A stretch of 48,122 bases of DNA from an uncultured cyanobacterium (GCA_937951315.1 CALFCG010000140.1:1-48122); one strand, 5' to 3'. Positions 1 to 8,202 are shown, counted from the stretch's first letter. The notes: a model not told the origin generated them from the sequence alone. A program made the numbers and translations.

Positions 1-120
1 CCGTAGGCGATCAATTTGGTGGCGGGGCAACCCAGTGGCGCGATAAAGTGCAGCCCAGCTCGTCAAGTTAACGGGCCCCATGAGTTGCTGTAGCCGTTCT
101 GTATAGTCAGACGCACGCAT
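1..120 (-). CDS. N-terminal 40 codons of a gene cut by the left edge; possibly a cyanobacterial GrpE-like/helix-turn-helix protein
   Basis: An open frame starts at the ATG on the minus strand at 120 and runs off the window without a stop. It begins MRASDYTERLQQLMG and continues with a short helical stretch ending in RHQIDRLR. That layout resembles the N-terminus of the second, short GrpE-type proteins of cyanobacteria, which start with an HTH-like helix pair, but 40 residues are too few to be sure. It starts only 6 bases after the carbonic anhydrase stop and is probably co-transcribed with it. Confidence 0.5.
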   Translation of the reverse strand, partial: MRASDYTERLQQLMGPVNLTSWAALYRATGLPRHQIDRLR

Positions 121-126
121 CTCGGG

Positions 127-906
127 TTAAGACTTGACGCCAAACCGATAGGGCACGGGCTGAGGGGAAGGGGATTGGCCAGTCGCGAGCCGCGCCGCCG
201 GAATTTCACAGGCAACAGGGGGGGCATGGGTACTGCGATATCGAGGATGATCGGTCGGTGGCCGAGTCGGCAGAGAATCGGCTAACAAACTTTGGGGCGG
301 CAGATAGGTATGGGTCTCAGCGTCATAGGCTAAGACTTCGCCGGTTTCAATGTGGTAGACCCAAGCGTAAATTTGGAGCTTGCCCTGCTGAAGCCGGGAG
401 CGGATCACGGGGTAGGTTTTGAGATTATCGATCTGAATCAAGACATTCTCGGCCACCAGAATCTCAACTAACTCTTCGCCTTCGGCATCAGGATAGTTGT
501 CCATCACCATGCGGCGGGTGGATTCGGCATGTTTGAGCCAGTCATAGACCAGGGGCATGCCTTCTTGCAGCTTGTTGAGCTTCAGCAATCCTTTCATGGC
601 TCCACAGTGGGAATGGCCACAGATAATCACCTGTTCAATGCCGAGGGCGCTGATGGCATATTCGAGGGTAGCGCCTTCGCCACCATTGGCGGCACCGAAA
701 GGGGGAATAATATTGCCCGCATTGCGAATCACGAAGAGTTCGCCCAGATCCGTTTGGGTGAGCAGGTTCGGTGAGACTCGTGAATCAGCACAGGTGACGA
801 AGAGAACACGGGGCTTCTGGCCGTGGGCAAGTTCCTCAAACAGAGCATAATTTTGGGCGACATAGCTCTGCTTGAATTCTTCAAGGCCACGAACAAGTTT
901 TTTCAC
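127..906 (-). CDS. ccaA: Beta-class carbonic anhydrase, CcaA/IcfA type
   Basis: Zinc enzyme for interconversion of CO2 and bicarbonate; in cyanobacteria the CcaA type acts inside the carboxysome to supply CO2 to Rubisco. The zinc ligands of the beta class are visible: Cys39 and Asp41/Arg43 in CADSR, and His98 and Cys101 in HSHC. The substrate-channel segment RNAGNIIPPFG follows the first motif. At 259 residues with a Pro/Ser/Thr-rich tail after about residue 205, it matches the longer carboxysomal enzymes, whose C-terminal extension contacts carboxysome proteins. No other carboxysome gene is nearby, so the carboxysomal location is inferred from the family. The RHH antitoxin gene lies 92 bases upstream and the truncated gene follows closely. 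Confidence 0.93.
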   Translation of the reverse strand: MKKLVRGLEEFKQSYVAQNYALFEELAHGQKPRVLFVTCADSRVSPNLLTQTDLGELFVIRNAGNIIPPFGAANGGEGATLEYAISALGIEQVIICGHSHCGAMKGLLKLNKLQEGMPLVYDWLKHAESTRRMVMDNYPDAEGEELVEILVAENVLIQIDNLKTYPVIRSRLQQGKLQIYAWVYHIETGEVLAYDAETHTYLPPQSLLADSLPTRPPTDHPRYRSTHAPPVACEIPAARLATGQSPSPQPVPYRFGVKS

Positions 907-998
907 AGGATTAATATTGATTTAAGATATTGAGACCATCATACCTGCCGAGATGCAGGCTGCAGCGTTCTCGGCCAAGGGGATACGATGAACTTTGC

Positions 999-1226
999 TT
1001 ATGAATCTGATTCGGTGAGACGATCCAACTTTGCGAGGAGTTCTAAACCCCGTTCAGGTTGCCCTTGGGTGGCCATTGCCTTAAAACGGGTTTGGGTATC
1101 GAACTCAGTGAGGGCAATGGTTGAGAGTTCTTCCATCAGTTTGTTGACGCTCATTCCCCTGGTTTGAGCTAGGTCCTTAAGGCGCTGATGCTTATCATCG
1201 GGCAAGCGGATGGTTAAAGTTCCCAT
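999..1226 (-). CDS. Ribbon-helix-helix antitoxin (CopG/Arc-type)
   Basis: A 75-residue protein starting MGTLTIRLPDDKHQRLKDLA, the standard RHH pattern: an N-terminal beta strand (TLTIRLP) for DNA contact followed by two helices. The remainder is acidic and probably binds the toxin. It begins 6 bases after the PIN toxin stop, with an in-gene GGAG ribosome binding site about ten bases before the ATG, so the two are translated from one message. RHH antitoxins usually repress their own operon by binding palindromes; one lies directly before the toxin gene at 1663-1682. Toxin-first order is the reverse of many type II pairs. Confidence 0.8.
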   Translation of the reverse strand: MGTLTIRLPDDKHQRLKDLAQTRGMSVNKLMEELSTIALTEFDTQTRFKAMATQGQPERGLELLAKLDRLTESDS

Positions 1227-1232
1227 AGGTGG

Positions 1233-1655
1233 TTAGCTCCTGGTTAGTACCTCTGGTTTTAAAATCGACAACTGCGGAAATGATAAGTCACAGCCCACGA
1301 AATCTTTGATGTTGTGAGTGACAATTGCTTGGGCATTGCCTGAGATCGCGAGTTCAATGAGATGGTTGTCAGCTTCATCTCGAAGATTGGGTCTCCACAG
1401 GTAAAAAACGTTAACCCACTTGCAGATGCTCAAAAACGCCTTGAGTAGTTCCAGAATTTCAGATTGAGTGAGTGGACATTGCTGTCGGATGTGATCGCGC
1501 GTAATGACGGACTCGTATTCACAAAACAAGGCATTACCCATCAGGGGGTGATACCGACCCTGTAAACATTGTCGAATGACGTCTCGACTAGGACCAGAAG
1601 GGCCGATGAGAGCACTAACAAAAACACTCGTATCGATGACAACCTTAGTAATCAT
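1233..1655 (-). CDS. PIN-domain toxin (putative ribonuclease, COG1569-like)
   Basis: A 140-residue PIN-fold protein, predicted to be a magnesium-dependent RNase and the toxin of a type II module with the RHH protein downstream. The acidic residues expected in the active site are visible: Asp8 in VIDTSVF, a Glu in EYES (46-48), Asp96 in DEADNH and Asp118 in NIKDF. Length and the IVTHNIKDF motif fit the family annotated as putative toxin-antitoxin system toxin component, PIN family. The ATG sits only 7 bases from a 20-base palindrome and no ribosome binding site is visible, so the message may be nearly leaderless. Substrate specificity cannot be read from the sequence. Confidence 0.82.
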   Translation of the reverse strand: MITKVVIDTSVFVSALIGPSGPSRDVIRQCLQGRYHPLMGNALFCEYESVITRDHIRQQCPLTQSEILELLKAFLSICKWVNVFYLWRPNLRDEADNHLIELAISGNAQAIVTHNIKDFVGCDLSFPQLSILKPEVLTRS

Positions 1656-1662
1656 GTATTTA

Positions 1663-1682
1663 TGATAGCGTATATGCTATCA
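1663..1682. promoter_or_regulatory. Perfect palindrome upstream of the toxin-antitoxin operon, candidate RHH operator
   Basis: TGATAGC-GTATAT-GCTATCA has perfect 7-base arms around a 6-base centre. It lies between the PIN start codon and whatever lies upstream and includes an AT-rich core able to form part of the -10 region of the minus-strand promoter. Autoregulation by the antitoxin is the known pattern for RHH modules; binding here is an inference. Confidence 0.5.
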
Positions 1683-1702
1683 ATTCTGAGACTGAGCTTT
1701 GT

Positions 1703-1825
1703 AGGGTTAAAAAAGCCACCCAGATGCTCAAAGGTATCGCCGCCGGTCTCACCGAAGGCGCCAAAATGGTCACCGCCTGGGAGACCTTCGGTCCCACGAT
1801 CATGGCCTTTTTTAGCTTGCTCTAG
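1703..1825 (+). pseudogene. Possible C-terminal gene remnant
   Basis: About 40 sense codons end in a TAG and read like protein (KKATQMLKGIAAGLTEGAKM, then an aromatic- and hydrophobic-rich end), with G/C-favouring third positions. There is no start codon with a ribosome binding site. The only internal ATG gives 33 residues. It may be the tail of a decayed gene in the 354-base stretch between the toxin gene and the SIMPL gene. The rest of that stretch shows nothing beyond the palindrome and an AT-rich block just before 2010. The family was not recognised. Confidence 0.25.
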
Positions 1826-2009
1826 ACAAGCGCGCATCCTCACCATCCTTCAACAGTCTCCCCCCAACCTGAGGCGAACAGTCCTAGATATCTCAGGGCA
1901 AGCACCACTGTCTTAGCCCCCCCTTCATGGGCAACGGGTCAGACGTGAAGCCCTAAAACACCAGGCATCGTCTAGAATAGCCGGGAATATAAAAATAGTA
2001 TTTATTAGT

Positions 2010-2768
2010 ATGTCTATCTTTTTGAAAGCCAAAGAGTCTTCTCGGTTCTATTCAGCATCAGGGGCATTAGCGATCTTTTTGAGTGTGCTTGTACCGCTCC
2101 CAGCAATGGCCCAAGCACAGGTGCTCAAAACCCTAACGGTCGAAGGGAAAGGTGTCAAAAGCATCAATGCGCATATCGCCATCATTCATCTTCAGATTCT
2201 TATTCAAGGTAATTCCGTCCAAGAAACACAAAGCAAAATCGCAAATCGCTCCAATGCACTGGTTAATTTATTAACGTCCCGAGGCGTCGATCAGCTCAAG
2301 ACCAAAGGGGTGAGTCTCAACCCAAACTATCGCTACAGAAAAGGGAAAAACGTTCCTGTCGGATACGAAGCCAAAACTAGCGTGAGTTTTCGAGTCAAAA
2401 CAGATCTGGCTGGCATCATCATGGCTGAAGCGATCAAAGCAGGGGCAAACCAAGTTGAGGATATTTGGCTGGTCGCAACAGATGAAGAAATCAAATCTGC
2501 CCAAAAAGCAACGATTCGGGAAGCAACCCTAGACGCCCAAGGCAAGGCTCAAGCAGCATTAGAACCCTTAGGCTTCACCATTAAAGAGGTGGTCGGCATT
2601 CAGGTCGATGGAGCCTCAGCCCCACCGGTTCTATTGACCGTCCCCGAAGGAGCAGGGATACTCAGTGGCCAGCGGGCAACATCTTATGAAGATGAAGCTC
2701 CATCCGTGCAGATTGTCAGCGGTGAGCAAGAGATTCAGTCGTCAGTTACGCTGCAGATTACCTATTAG
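2010..2768 (+). CDS. SIMPL domain (DUF541) periplasmic protein
   Basis: A 252-residue exported protein. Residues 17-36 form a hydrophobic signal sequence with signal peptidase I-like sites (PAMA-QAQ). The mature part has the SIMPL pattern: LTVEGKGVKSI at the start, regularly spaced strand and helix segments, a central YEAKTSVSFRVK strand, and a final EIQSSVTLQITY strand. SIMPL proteins are periplasmic or outer-membrane associated, form oligomers in some bacteria and have been linked to oxidative-stress tolerance, but their biochemical role is not settled. No obvious operon partner; the transketolase-like gene starts 191 bases downstream. Confidence 0.85.
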   Translation: MSIFLKAKESSRFYSASGALAIFLSVLVPLPAMAQAQVLKTLTVEGKGVKSINAHIAIIHLQILIQGNSVQETQSKIANRSNALVNLLTSRGVDQLKTKGVSLNPNYRYRKGKNVPVGYEAKTSVSFRVKTDLAGIIMAEAIKAGANQVEDIWLVATDEEIKSAQKATIREATLDAQGKAQAALEPLGFTIKEVVGIQVDGASAPPVLLTVPEGAGILSGQRATSYEDEAPSVQIVSGEQEIQSSVTLQITY

Positions 2769-2959
2769 CCCCACTGCAAAACCGCCCTGCGCTGGGCCAC
2801 AAGCGTTTCAGCAAAGGTCGATTTAGACAACACCCCTTTTGAGCCATCCGAATTAATGGGAGGATAGGAAGATAATTTGCCTTCATATATTGTCATATCT
2901 ATTAAAAGATTGAATTTATATGAGGGCTTAGGCGCAGACTTCACAGGTAGGTAATCTTC

Positions 2960-4873
2960 ATGAGCATTAATGTTGGGGCATTTCCCATTGATTTAGGAGC
3001 CTATAAGGCCGTCAAGCTTGATCCCAGTGTCAGCACTCTCACCGACGAGCAGAGAGAAGCGCTCAAATTTAACATTCAACTCTGTCGCGATGCACTCGTT
3101 TTCTTCACCGCAACCGGCGCTGCAAGAGGCGTTGGCGGCCACACAGGGGGTCCCTACGACACCGTACCTGAGGTGATGATTCTTGATGCCCTCTTTAAGA
3201 GTCAGCCTGATAACTACGTACCCATCTTCTTTGACGAAGCCGGTCACCGAGTAGGCACCCAATATCTAATGGCAACATTAGATGGCGATCTCCCTGCAGA
3301 ACAGTTGATGCAATATCGTGCTGCTGATTCCAAACTGCCCGGTCACCCTGAGTTGGGTTTCACACCCGGCGTTAAGTTCAGCTCCGGTCGTTTAGGTCAC
3401 ATGTGGCCCTATGTAAATGGTGTGGCCATCGCCAACCCTGGCAAGTCCGTTTTCTGTCTTGGTTCTGATGGTTCTCAGCAAGAAGGTAACGACGCAGAGG
3501 CCGCCCGTCTGGCAGTGGGCCAATACCTCAACGTCAAGCTAATCATCGACGATAACGATGTCACCATTGCGGGTAACCCTTCCAAGTATCTACCGGGCTT
3601 CAGCGTCAAGAAGACGCTAGAGGGCCACGGCCTCACCGTCCTTGAAGGCGACGGCGAAGATATCGATAGCCTCTACGCCAACATCTGCAAGGCCATCAAC
3701 ACCCCAGGCCCCATCGCCATCATCAACAAGCGCCCCATGTGTCCTGGTATTGAGGGTCTTGAAGGCTCCAACCACGGTCATGATGTGATTCCGGTTGATT
3801 TGGCCCTCAAGTATCTCGAAACACGCGGCCACAGTGCAGCCGTAGAGTTCCTCAAGAATGTTGAGAAGCCCTCGAATACCTATGAATTCCAAGGCGCTTC
3901 TGATAAGCAAGGCTCCAACCGAAACGTTTTCGGTCAAGCCGTTGTTGAAGTCCTCGGCCAAATGAGCGAAGCCGACCGCAAAAAGAACGTTCTCGTCGTG
4001 GATAGCGATCTAGAAGGGTCCTGTGGTCTGCAACATATTCGCGGTGCTCACCCTGAAGTATTCATCAGCGGTGGTATTCAAGAGCGCGGCAACCTCTCCG
4101 CTGCAGCAGGTTTCGGTATGGAAGCCGGTAAGCAGGGCATCTTTGCCACCTTCAGTGCCTTCCTAGAGATGTGTGTCTCTGAAATCACAATGGCGCGCCT
4201 CAACAAGTCGAATCTACTCTGTCACTTCTCCCACGCCGGGATTGACGACATGGCGGATAACACCTGCCACTTCGGTATCAACAATATGTTTGCCGACAAT
4301 GGCCTAGATGATGGCTATGAAACTCGCCTCTACTTCCCCGCCGATGCCAATCAAATGACGGCTTGTGTGAAGTCGATCTTTAACAATCCTGGCCTACGGT
4401 TCATCTTCTCCACCCGCTCTAAGGTGCCCATGCTCTTAGATGGCAGCGGCAATGAGCTGTTTGGAGGTAACTACACCTTCACACCCGGCAAAGATGACGT
4501 GGTTCGCGAAGGCACTGCCGGTTACATCATTGCCTTTGGTGATGCGGTTTATCGCGCTTTAGATGCAGTCGAGCGTCTGAAGAAAGAAGGCATTGATGTG
4601 GGCTTGATTAATAAGTCCACCCTGAACGTGGTTGACGAAGATGCGATCAAGAAAGTGGGTGCTTCCCCCTTCGTCTTGGTGGTAGAACCCTTCAACCGTC
4701 GCACGGGTCTGGGTAGCCGCTTCGGTTCTTGGTTACTAGAGCGCGGCCTCACACCTAAGTTTGCCTACCTCGGCACCCATGAAGAAGGCTGCGGTGGTCT
4801 TTGGGAACAGTACCCTCACCAGGGCATTGATCCAGTCGGTATCATGGCTAAAGTCAAAGAACTCGTCGGTTAA
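2960..4873 (+). CDS. Transketolase-like thiamine diphosphate enzyme
   Basis: A 637-residue TPP-dependent enzyme with the transketolase arrangement. The N-terminal TPP domain has GHTGGPYDTVPE (60-71), the place of the HxGxPLG motif, and a GSDG motif at 168-171 followed by DDND at 197-200, the place of the GDG...N cofactor motif. The middle Pyr domain contains the GIQERGN element (the family's catalytic Glu). A C-terminal domain ends in HQGIDPVGI. It is shorter than ordinary cyanobacterial Calvin-cycle transketolase (about 670) and departs from it in the TPP and sugar-phosphate segments, so a separate substrate is likely. AGGTAGGT lies upstream of the ATG. Codon choice looks strongly biased, suggesting high expression. 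The actual reaction cannot be stated. Confidence 0.75.
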   Translation: MSINVGAFPIDLGAYKAVKLDPSVSTLTDEQREALKFNIQLCRDALVFFTATGAARGVGGHTGGPYDTVPEVMILDALFKSQPDNYVPIFFDEAGHRVGTQYLMATLDGDLPAEQLMQYRAADSKLPGHPELGFTPGVKFSSGRLGHMWPYVNGVAIANPGKSVFCLGSDGSQQEGNDAEAARLAVGQYLNVKLIIDDNDVTIAGNPSKYLPGFSVKKTLEGHGLTVLEGDGEDIDSLYANICKAINTPGPIAIINKRPMCPGIEGLEGSNHGHDVIPVDLALKYLETRGHSAAVEFLKNVEKPSNTYEFQGASDKQGSNRNVFGQAVVEVLGQMSEADRKKNVLVVDSDLEGSCGLQHIRGAHPEVFISGGIQERGNLSAAAGFGMEAGKQGIFATFSAFLEMCVSEITMARLNKSNLLCHFSHAGIDDMADNTCHFGINNMFADNGLDDGYETRLYFPADANQMTACVKSIFNNPGLRFIFSTRSKVPMLLDGSGNELFGGNYTFTPGKDDVVREGTAGYIIAFGDAVYRALDAVERLKKEGIDVGLINKSTLNVVDEDAIKKVGASPFVLVVEPFNRRTGLGSRFGSWLLERGLTPKFAYLGTHEEGCGGLWEQYPHQGIDPVGIMAKVKELVG

Positions 4874-4928
4874 TCAACTGACGCTTCAGGTCTCTTCTTT
4901 CTGAAGGAACCAACTTTTGGCTAGACAT

Positions 4929-4965
4929 CTCCCCCCGTTCCATCAACCCATGGGAACGGGGGGAG
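4929..4965 (+). promoter_or_regulatory. 13-bp perfect hairpin that contains the hisIE ribosome binding site
   Basis: CTCCCCCCGTTCC pairs exactly with GGAACGGGGGGAG around an 11-base loop. The right arm contains the purine run GGGGGGAG, which would be the Shine-Dalgarno for the ATG at 4970. No T-run follows, so a simple Rho-independent terminator for the upstream gene is unlikely. Either the structure controls hisIE translation, or it protects the 3' end of the transketolase-like message and the true hisIE start is the internal ATG at 5003. Confidence 0.6.
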
Positions 4966-4969
4966 TCCA

Positions 4970-5647
4970 ATGAAACAAAGTACATTCAGCACTTTAACTC
5001 TCATGACAGTTCCCGCCGCCACAGATTTAGCCATTCCCGTAGACCAGATTCGCTACGACGATCGCGGCTTAGTCCCTGCCATTGTTCAGGACTATCTCGA
5101 CGGCACTGTCCTGATGATGGCTTGGATGAATCGAGAGTCTTTACAAAAAACACTGGCAACCCAACGCACCTGGTTCTGGAGCCGGTCACGTCAAGAACTC
5201 TGGCCCAAGGGTGAAACCTCAGGACATGTTCAAAATGTGCAGTCGATTCGCTATGACTGCGACAGTGATTGCCTATTGGTGACCGTTGAGCAAGTGGGGG
5301 ATATTGCTTGCCATAAAGGAGAGCGAAGCTGCTTCCATCAAATTGACGGTCAAGTCATTGCACCACCTGCCGATACTCTATCGCAGGTATATAACGTAAT
5401 TAGCGAGAGAAAAGCGAATCCCTCCCCAAACTCCTACACCAACAAACTGCTTGCCGGGGGCGATAACAAGATCCTCAAAAAGATTGGCGAAGAGGCCGCC
5501 GAAGTTGTGATGGCCTGCAAGGATGACGACCCCGATCAAATTGCCGGGGAAGTGGCGGATCTTCTCTATCACAGTCTAGTGGCGATGGCCCACCACAACG
5601 TCGATATTAAAGACGTCTATCGCAAACTACAGGCTCGGCGCCGCTAG
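4970..5647 (+). CDS. hisIE: Bifunctional phosphoribosyl-AMP cyclohydrolase / phosphoribosyl-ATP pyrophosphatase
   Basis: Catalyses steps 2 and 3 of histidine biosynthesis. The N-terminal HisI half (to about residue 125) shows the family motifs [15 protein letters not shown], the metal-binding DCDSDC and CHKGERSCF. The C-terminal HisE half shows [13 protein letters not shown] and the EVADLLYH helix. At 225 residues it is a normal HisIE fusion. Two starts are possible: ATG 4970, whose ribosome binding site lies in a hairpin, or ATG 5003 (MTVPAATD...), which lacks a good site but gives a more usual length before the conserved block. The MFS gene starts immediately after the stop. Confidence 0.93.
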   Translation: MKQSTFSTLTLMTVPAATDLAIPVDQIRYDDRGLVPAIVQDYLDGTVLMMAWMNRESLQKTLATQRTWFWSRSRQELWPKGETSGHVQNVQSIRYDCDSDCLLVTVEQVGDIACHKGERSCFHQIDGQVIAPPADTLSQVYNVISERKANPSPNSYTNKLLAGGDNKILKKIGEEAAEVVMACKDDDPDQIAGEVADLLYHSLVAMAHHNVDIKDVYRKLQARRR

Positions 5648-6829
5648 ATGACCTCTGACAATCGCAACCTGTGGATTATTGCCTCAATCGCCTTCGTTAA
5701 CGCCCTCAGCTTTACCATTCTGATCCCGATTCTGTATCTTTACGGTCGGCAATTTGGGCTGAACGATTTAGAAACCAGCATCTTATTTTCACTGTTTTCG
5801 CTGGCGCAGTTCTTCGCCACCCCTGTCTTTGGCAAGCTCTCAGACCGCTTTGGCCGCAAACCTTTACTCATCATCAGTCTAGCGGGGACTGTGTTCGCCA
5901 ACCTCTGGGCCGGCGCTGCCACCGCAGCCTGGATGCTATTCTGTGCCCGAATTTTAGACGGCATTACGGGGGGCAACGCCTCCGTCGCTCAAGCCGTCAT
6001 TTCTGATATTACCGATGAGCAGAACCGCGCCCGTGGTTTTAGCCTCTTTTCCGCCGCCTTTGGTCTCGGGTTTGTTCTAGGACCTGTGATCAGTTTATTT
6101 GCCCAACAGATTTCATTGGGGGCTGCTTTTTATGCGGCAGCCGCGATCGCAAGTCTTGCCCTACTGATGACCATCTTCTTGTTGCCTGAAACGTTAGAGC
6201 AGCGGGTCCACACCAACGTCCTTGATCTAGGACTCGAAACCCTAGTCACAGGGATGTTTATCCCAAGGGTGGGCATCTTGCTAATCATCAACCTCTTGAT
6301 TGGCACCACCTTCTCGATGTTCACCTTCGCCTTCCAGCCCTATTACCTGGAGGTTCTCGGACAAAACAACCAGTCACTCACCTTGATGTTCGTCCTCTAT
6401 GGCACCCTGGGCGTCATTATGCAGACCGTCGGCGTCCCCTTCCTCACCCGCCGCTTCAAACTGACAAGACTGTTCTTTTTGGCCTTGCTCGTTCGGAGTC
6501 TCTCCTTTATTCTGATGCCGATCTGGCCGATCTTGGCCTACTTTGTCACCGTTACCGCTGTGTTCTCAATTTTGAATTCACTGGTGCAACCGATCATTAG
6601 CACCATGATTTCTCTCAATACCAGACCAGAAAAGCAGGGGGTTGTATTGGGCTTGAATGCATCCTATCTGAGCATTTCAAATGCGATTGGCCCCGTCTTA
6701 GCCGGCCTAATGGTAAGCCAAGTCAACCCCATCACCTATGGTTATCCCCTATCCTTGGCCGGAATTTGTACATTGTTGGTTTTGGGAGGTGCGATCGCAA
6801 CTCGCCAACGCTATGCACCAGCAACCTGA
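5648..6829 (+). CDS. Major facilitator superfamily exporter, TetA/DHA1-like
   Basis: A 393-residue inner-membrane protein with about 12 hydrophobic segments. MFS motif A, GKLSDRFGRKPLL, occupies the loop after the second segment (62-74). A GFVLGP-type motif C is present (FGLGFVLGP), as expected in proton-driven drug/metabolite antiporters of the DHA1 group that includes TetA. The substrate cannot be read from sequence. The ATG directly abuts the hisIE stop (TAG-ATG), so translation is probably coupled, although a histidine-related function is not implied. Confidence 0.85.
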   Translation: MTSDNRNLWIIASIAFVNALSFTILIPILYLYGRQFGLNDLETSILFSLFSLAQFFATPVFGKLSDRFGRKPLLIISLAGTVFANLWAGAATAAWMLFCARILDGITGGNASVAQAVISDITDEQNRARGFSLFSAAFGLGFVLGPVISLFAQQISLGAAFYAAAAIASLALLMTIFLLPETLEQRVHTNVLDLGLETLVTGMFIPRVGILLIINLLIGTTFSMFTFAFQPYYLEVLGQNNQSLTLMFVLYGTLGVIMQTVGVPFLTRRFKLTRLFFLALLVRSLSFILMPIWPILAYFVTVTAVFSILNSLVQPIISTMISLNTRPEKQGVVLGLNASYLSISNAIGPVLAGLMVSQVNPITYGYPLSLAGICTLLVLGGAIATRQRYAPAT

Positions 6830-6944
6830 TTCACATTTCCCAGCTTGACGGAGTTCCCTCCTCCCCAAAATAGAGCCAACTTGTTGGAAATCGAAAGATT
6901 ATTGTGCAATCAACGCCCTTGGGACAACAAAAAAGGGGCGATGC

Positions 6945-7373
6945 CTATGACTGATCAGCAGAAACCTGCGCAAAAAGCTCAGCCCCAGTCATATCGTTTG
7001 TATCATTGGCAAAGCGGTAAAATTCAGGCTTCTCCTCAATGAATACTTGGTGGTCAAAGACGAGCAAGTCACTGTCTGTGAACAATCCCACAGGCATAAA
7101 GTGCTGCTGACTCTCCTTGAGCCGATAAAACAGATGGGTACCGCAGGTTCGACAAAATCCACGTTCTGCCCAGTCAGAAGAGCTAAAGATCGCAATATTG
7201 TCCCCGCCCTCAAAAGTTACCCCAGAACCACAATCCGCCGCAAAGAATGGACCCCCTGTCCAGGTTCTACAGGTTTTACAATGACAGGCCCCCACCTTCG
7301 GATCCAGAGCCTTTGCTGTAACGCGAACCGCACCACAAAGACAGCTACCCTTTGCTTCAACAGCATCAGACAT
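6945..7373 (-). CDS. GFA/CENP-V family zinc protein
   Basis: A 142-residue protein of the glutathione-dependent formaldehyde-activating (GFA) fold. The seven zinc-binding cysteines of the family are present: Cys11 and Cys13 (CLC), Cys30, Cys32 and Cys35 (CHCKTC), and Cys74 and Cys77 (CRTC). Gfa itself was proposed to condense glutathione with formaldehyde, but most family members have no proven reaction, so only the family is claimed. Convergent with the MFS gene, from which it is separated by 115 bases without another gene. Confidence 0.85.
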   Translation of the reverse strand: MSDAVEAKGSCLCGAVRVTAKALDPKVGACHCKTCRTWTGGPFFAADCGSGVTFEGGDNIAIFSSSDWAERGFCRTCGTHLFYRLKESQQHFMPVGLFTDSDLLVFDHQVFIEEKPEFYRFANDTNDMTGAELFAQVSADQS

Positions 7374-7467
7374 TGCTCACGCCCCTCGCTCACATCAATA
7401 CACAACGCCATTATAGGTGCTGTACCAAAGGAGCCAGGTCTTCACTCGCGTCCACCAAAAACAAAAC

Positions 7468-7505
7468 AACAGCAGATTTTCCATAGACCCCGAAAACCTG
7501 CTGTT
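7468..7505 (-). terminator. Rho-independent terminator of the hypothetical gene 7530-8075
   Basis: AACAGCAG and CTGCTGTT pair, extended by TTTTC/GAAAA with one bulge on each side, around a 10-base loop. On the minus strand the hairpin lies 24 bases beyond the stop of the gene at 7530 and is followed by a T-rich run (TTGTTTTTGTT). Confidence 0.7.
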
Positions 7506-7529
7506 TAATTGAGAGATCAGAGAATGAAG

Positions 7530-8075
7530 TTAAGCCGCCACAGTCTCGTCGGCCGCAATTGCAGCCTCCCCAGCCGCAGTCCTTGTCAACGCATCTTGAG
7601 TCCAAGCCACATTCGCAGTCTGCAAAGTGGGATGCGGAAAAAACTCTAGGGCATGGGGCGCGCGCTTCATCAATTCGGTTGAGCGACTTTCCGACTCAAT
7701 CCAGCTCGCTAACCAGGGTGCGAAGTCCATGATCTGCTCAGGTAGCAGCGAGAGTTCCCAGCTCCAATCCCGATTGAACTGAGGATCCTTAGAGTTCTTC
7801 GAAGCTTGGTTCGCAGTGTTCGGCCATTGATTCACAGTAATTCGTAAAACCAACGGTCGGTGTGGAATCAAGGCATCAGGCGCTGTATGCGCATAAATTG
7901 CCAGGCAATTGATCCGATTATGCTTATCAACCCAAGAGGCGACAGGCGCCATCGAGGGATTAAAAATGAGTGACTTGCCCTTAGACAATTTGACGGGCAC
8001 CTTCATTGCAGTCTGAAATAAATCGTAGAACTCTTCTCTCAGAGAACTCAGGATATTAGCAGCGTCTGGCGTCAT
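7530..8075 (-). CDS. Conserved hypothetical protein behind a candidate NtcA promoter
   Basis: A soluble protein of 181 residues if started at MTPDAANIL. That start has a GAGAGGA ribosome binding site a few bases before the ATG, whereas the longer 202-residue frame has none and adds an unconvincing Cys-rich leader. Composition is Trp-rich (NQWP, DWSWEL, PWLASWIE) with an alanine-rich C-terminus. No motif was recognised and no function is proposed. A strong terminator follows, so it is probably monocistronic, and a GTA-N8-TAC element with a correctly spaced -10 box lies upstream. Confidence 0.7.
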   Translation of the reverse strand: MTPDAANILSSLREEFYDLFQTAMKVPVKLSKGKSLIFNPSMAPVASWVDKHNRINCLAIYAHTAPDALIPHRPLVLRITVNQWPNTANQASKNSKDPQFNRDWSWELSLLPEQIMDFAPWLASWIESESRSTELMKRAPHALEFFPHPTLQTANVAWTQDALTRTAAGEAAIAADETVAA

Positions 8076-8202
8076 GGTTCCTCTCTCATCAAGTGTGGTA
8101 GCAGATAAAAAGTCACAGATGTACGAACATTGCCCCAATCTATTTATCTGGTCGCCATCCCCCTCTTATGCAATGTCGTACGAATACCGATAGAGTTCCC
8201 AA

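Noticed and set aside
3617-3961. 114-residue minus-strand ORF inside the transketolase-like gene
   Set aside because: Antisense shadow of a gene with strong codon bias; no motif and no ribosome binding site.
4929-4965. Simple Rho-independent terminator for the transketolase-like gene
   Set aside because: The stem is strong but is followed by TCCAATG rather than a T-run, and it carries the hisIE ribosome binding site.
6845-7042. 65-residue ORF between the MFS and GFA genes
   Set aside because: No motif, no good ribosome binding site and it runs into the antisense of the GFA gene.
7047-7508. 153-residue plus-strand ORF over the GFA gene
   Set aside because: The minus-strand frame has all seven zinc cysteines of the GFA family; the plus frame has none of the marks of a protein.
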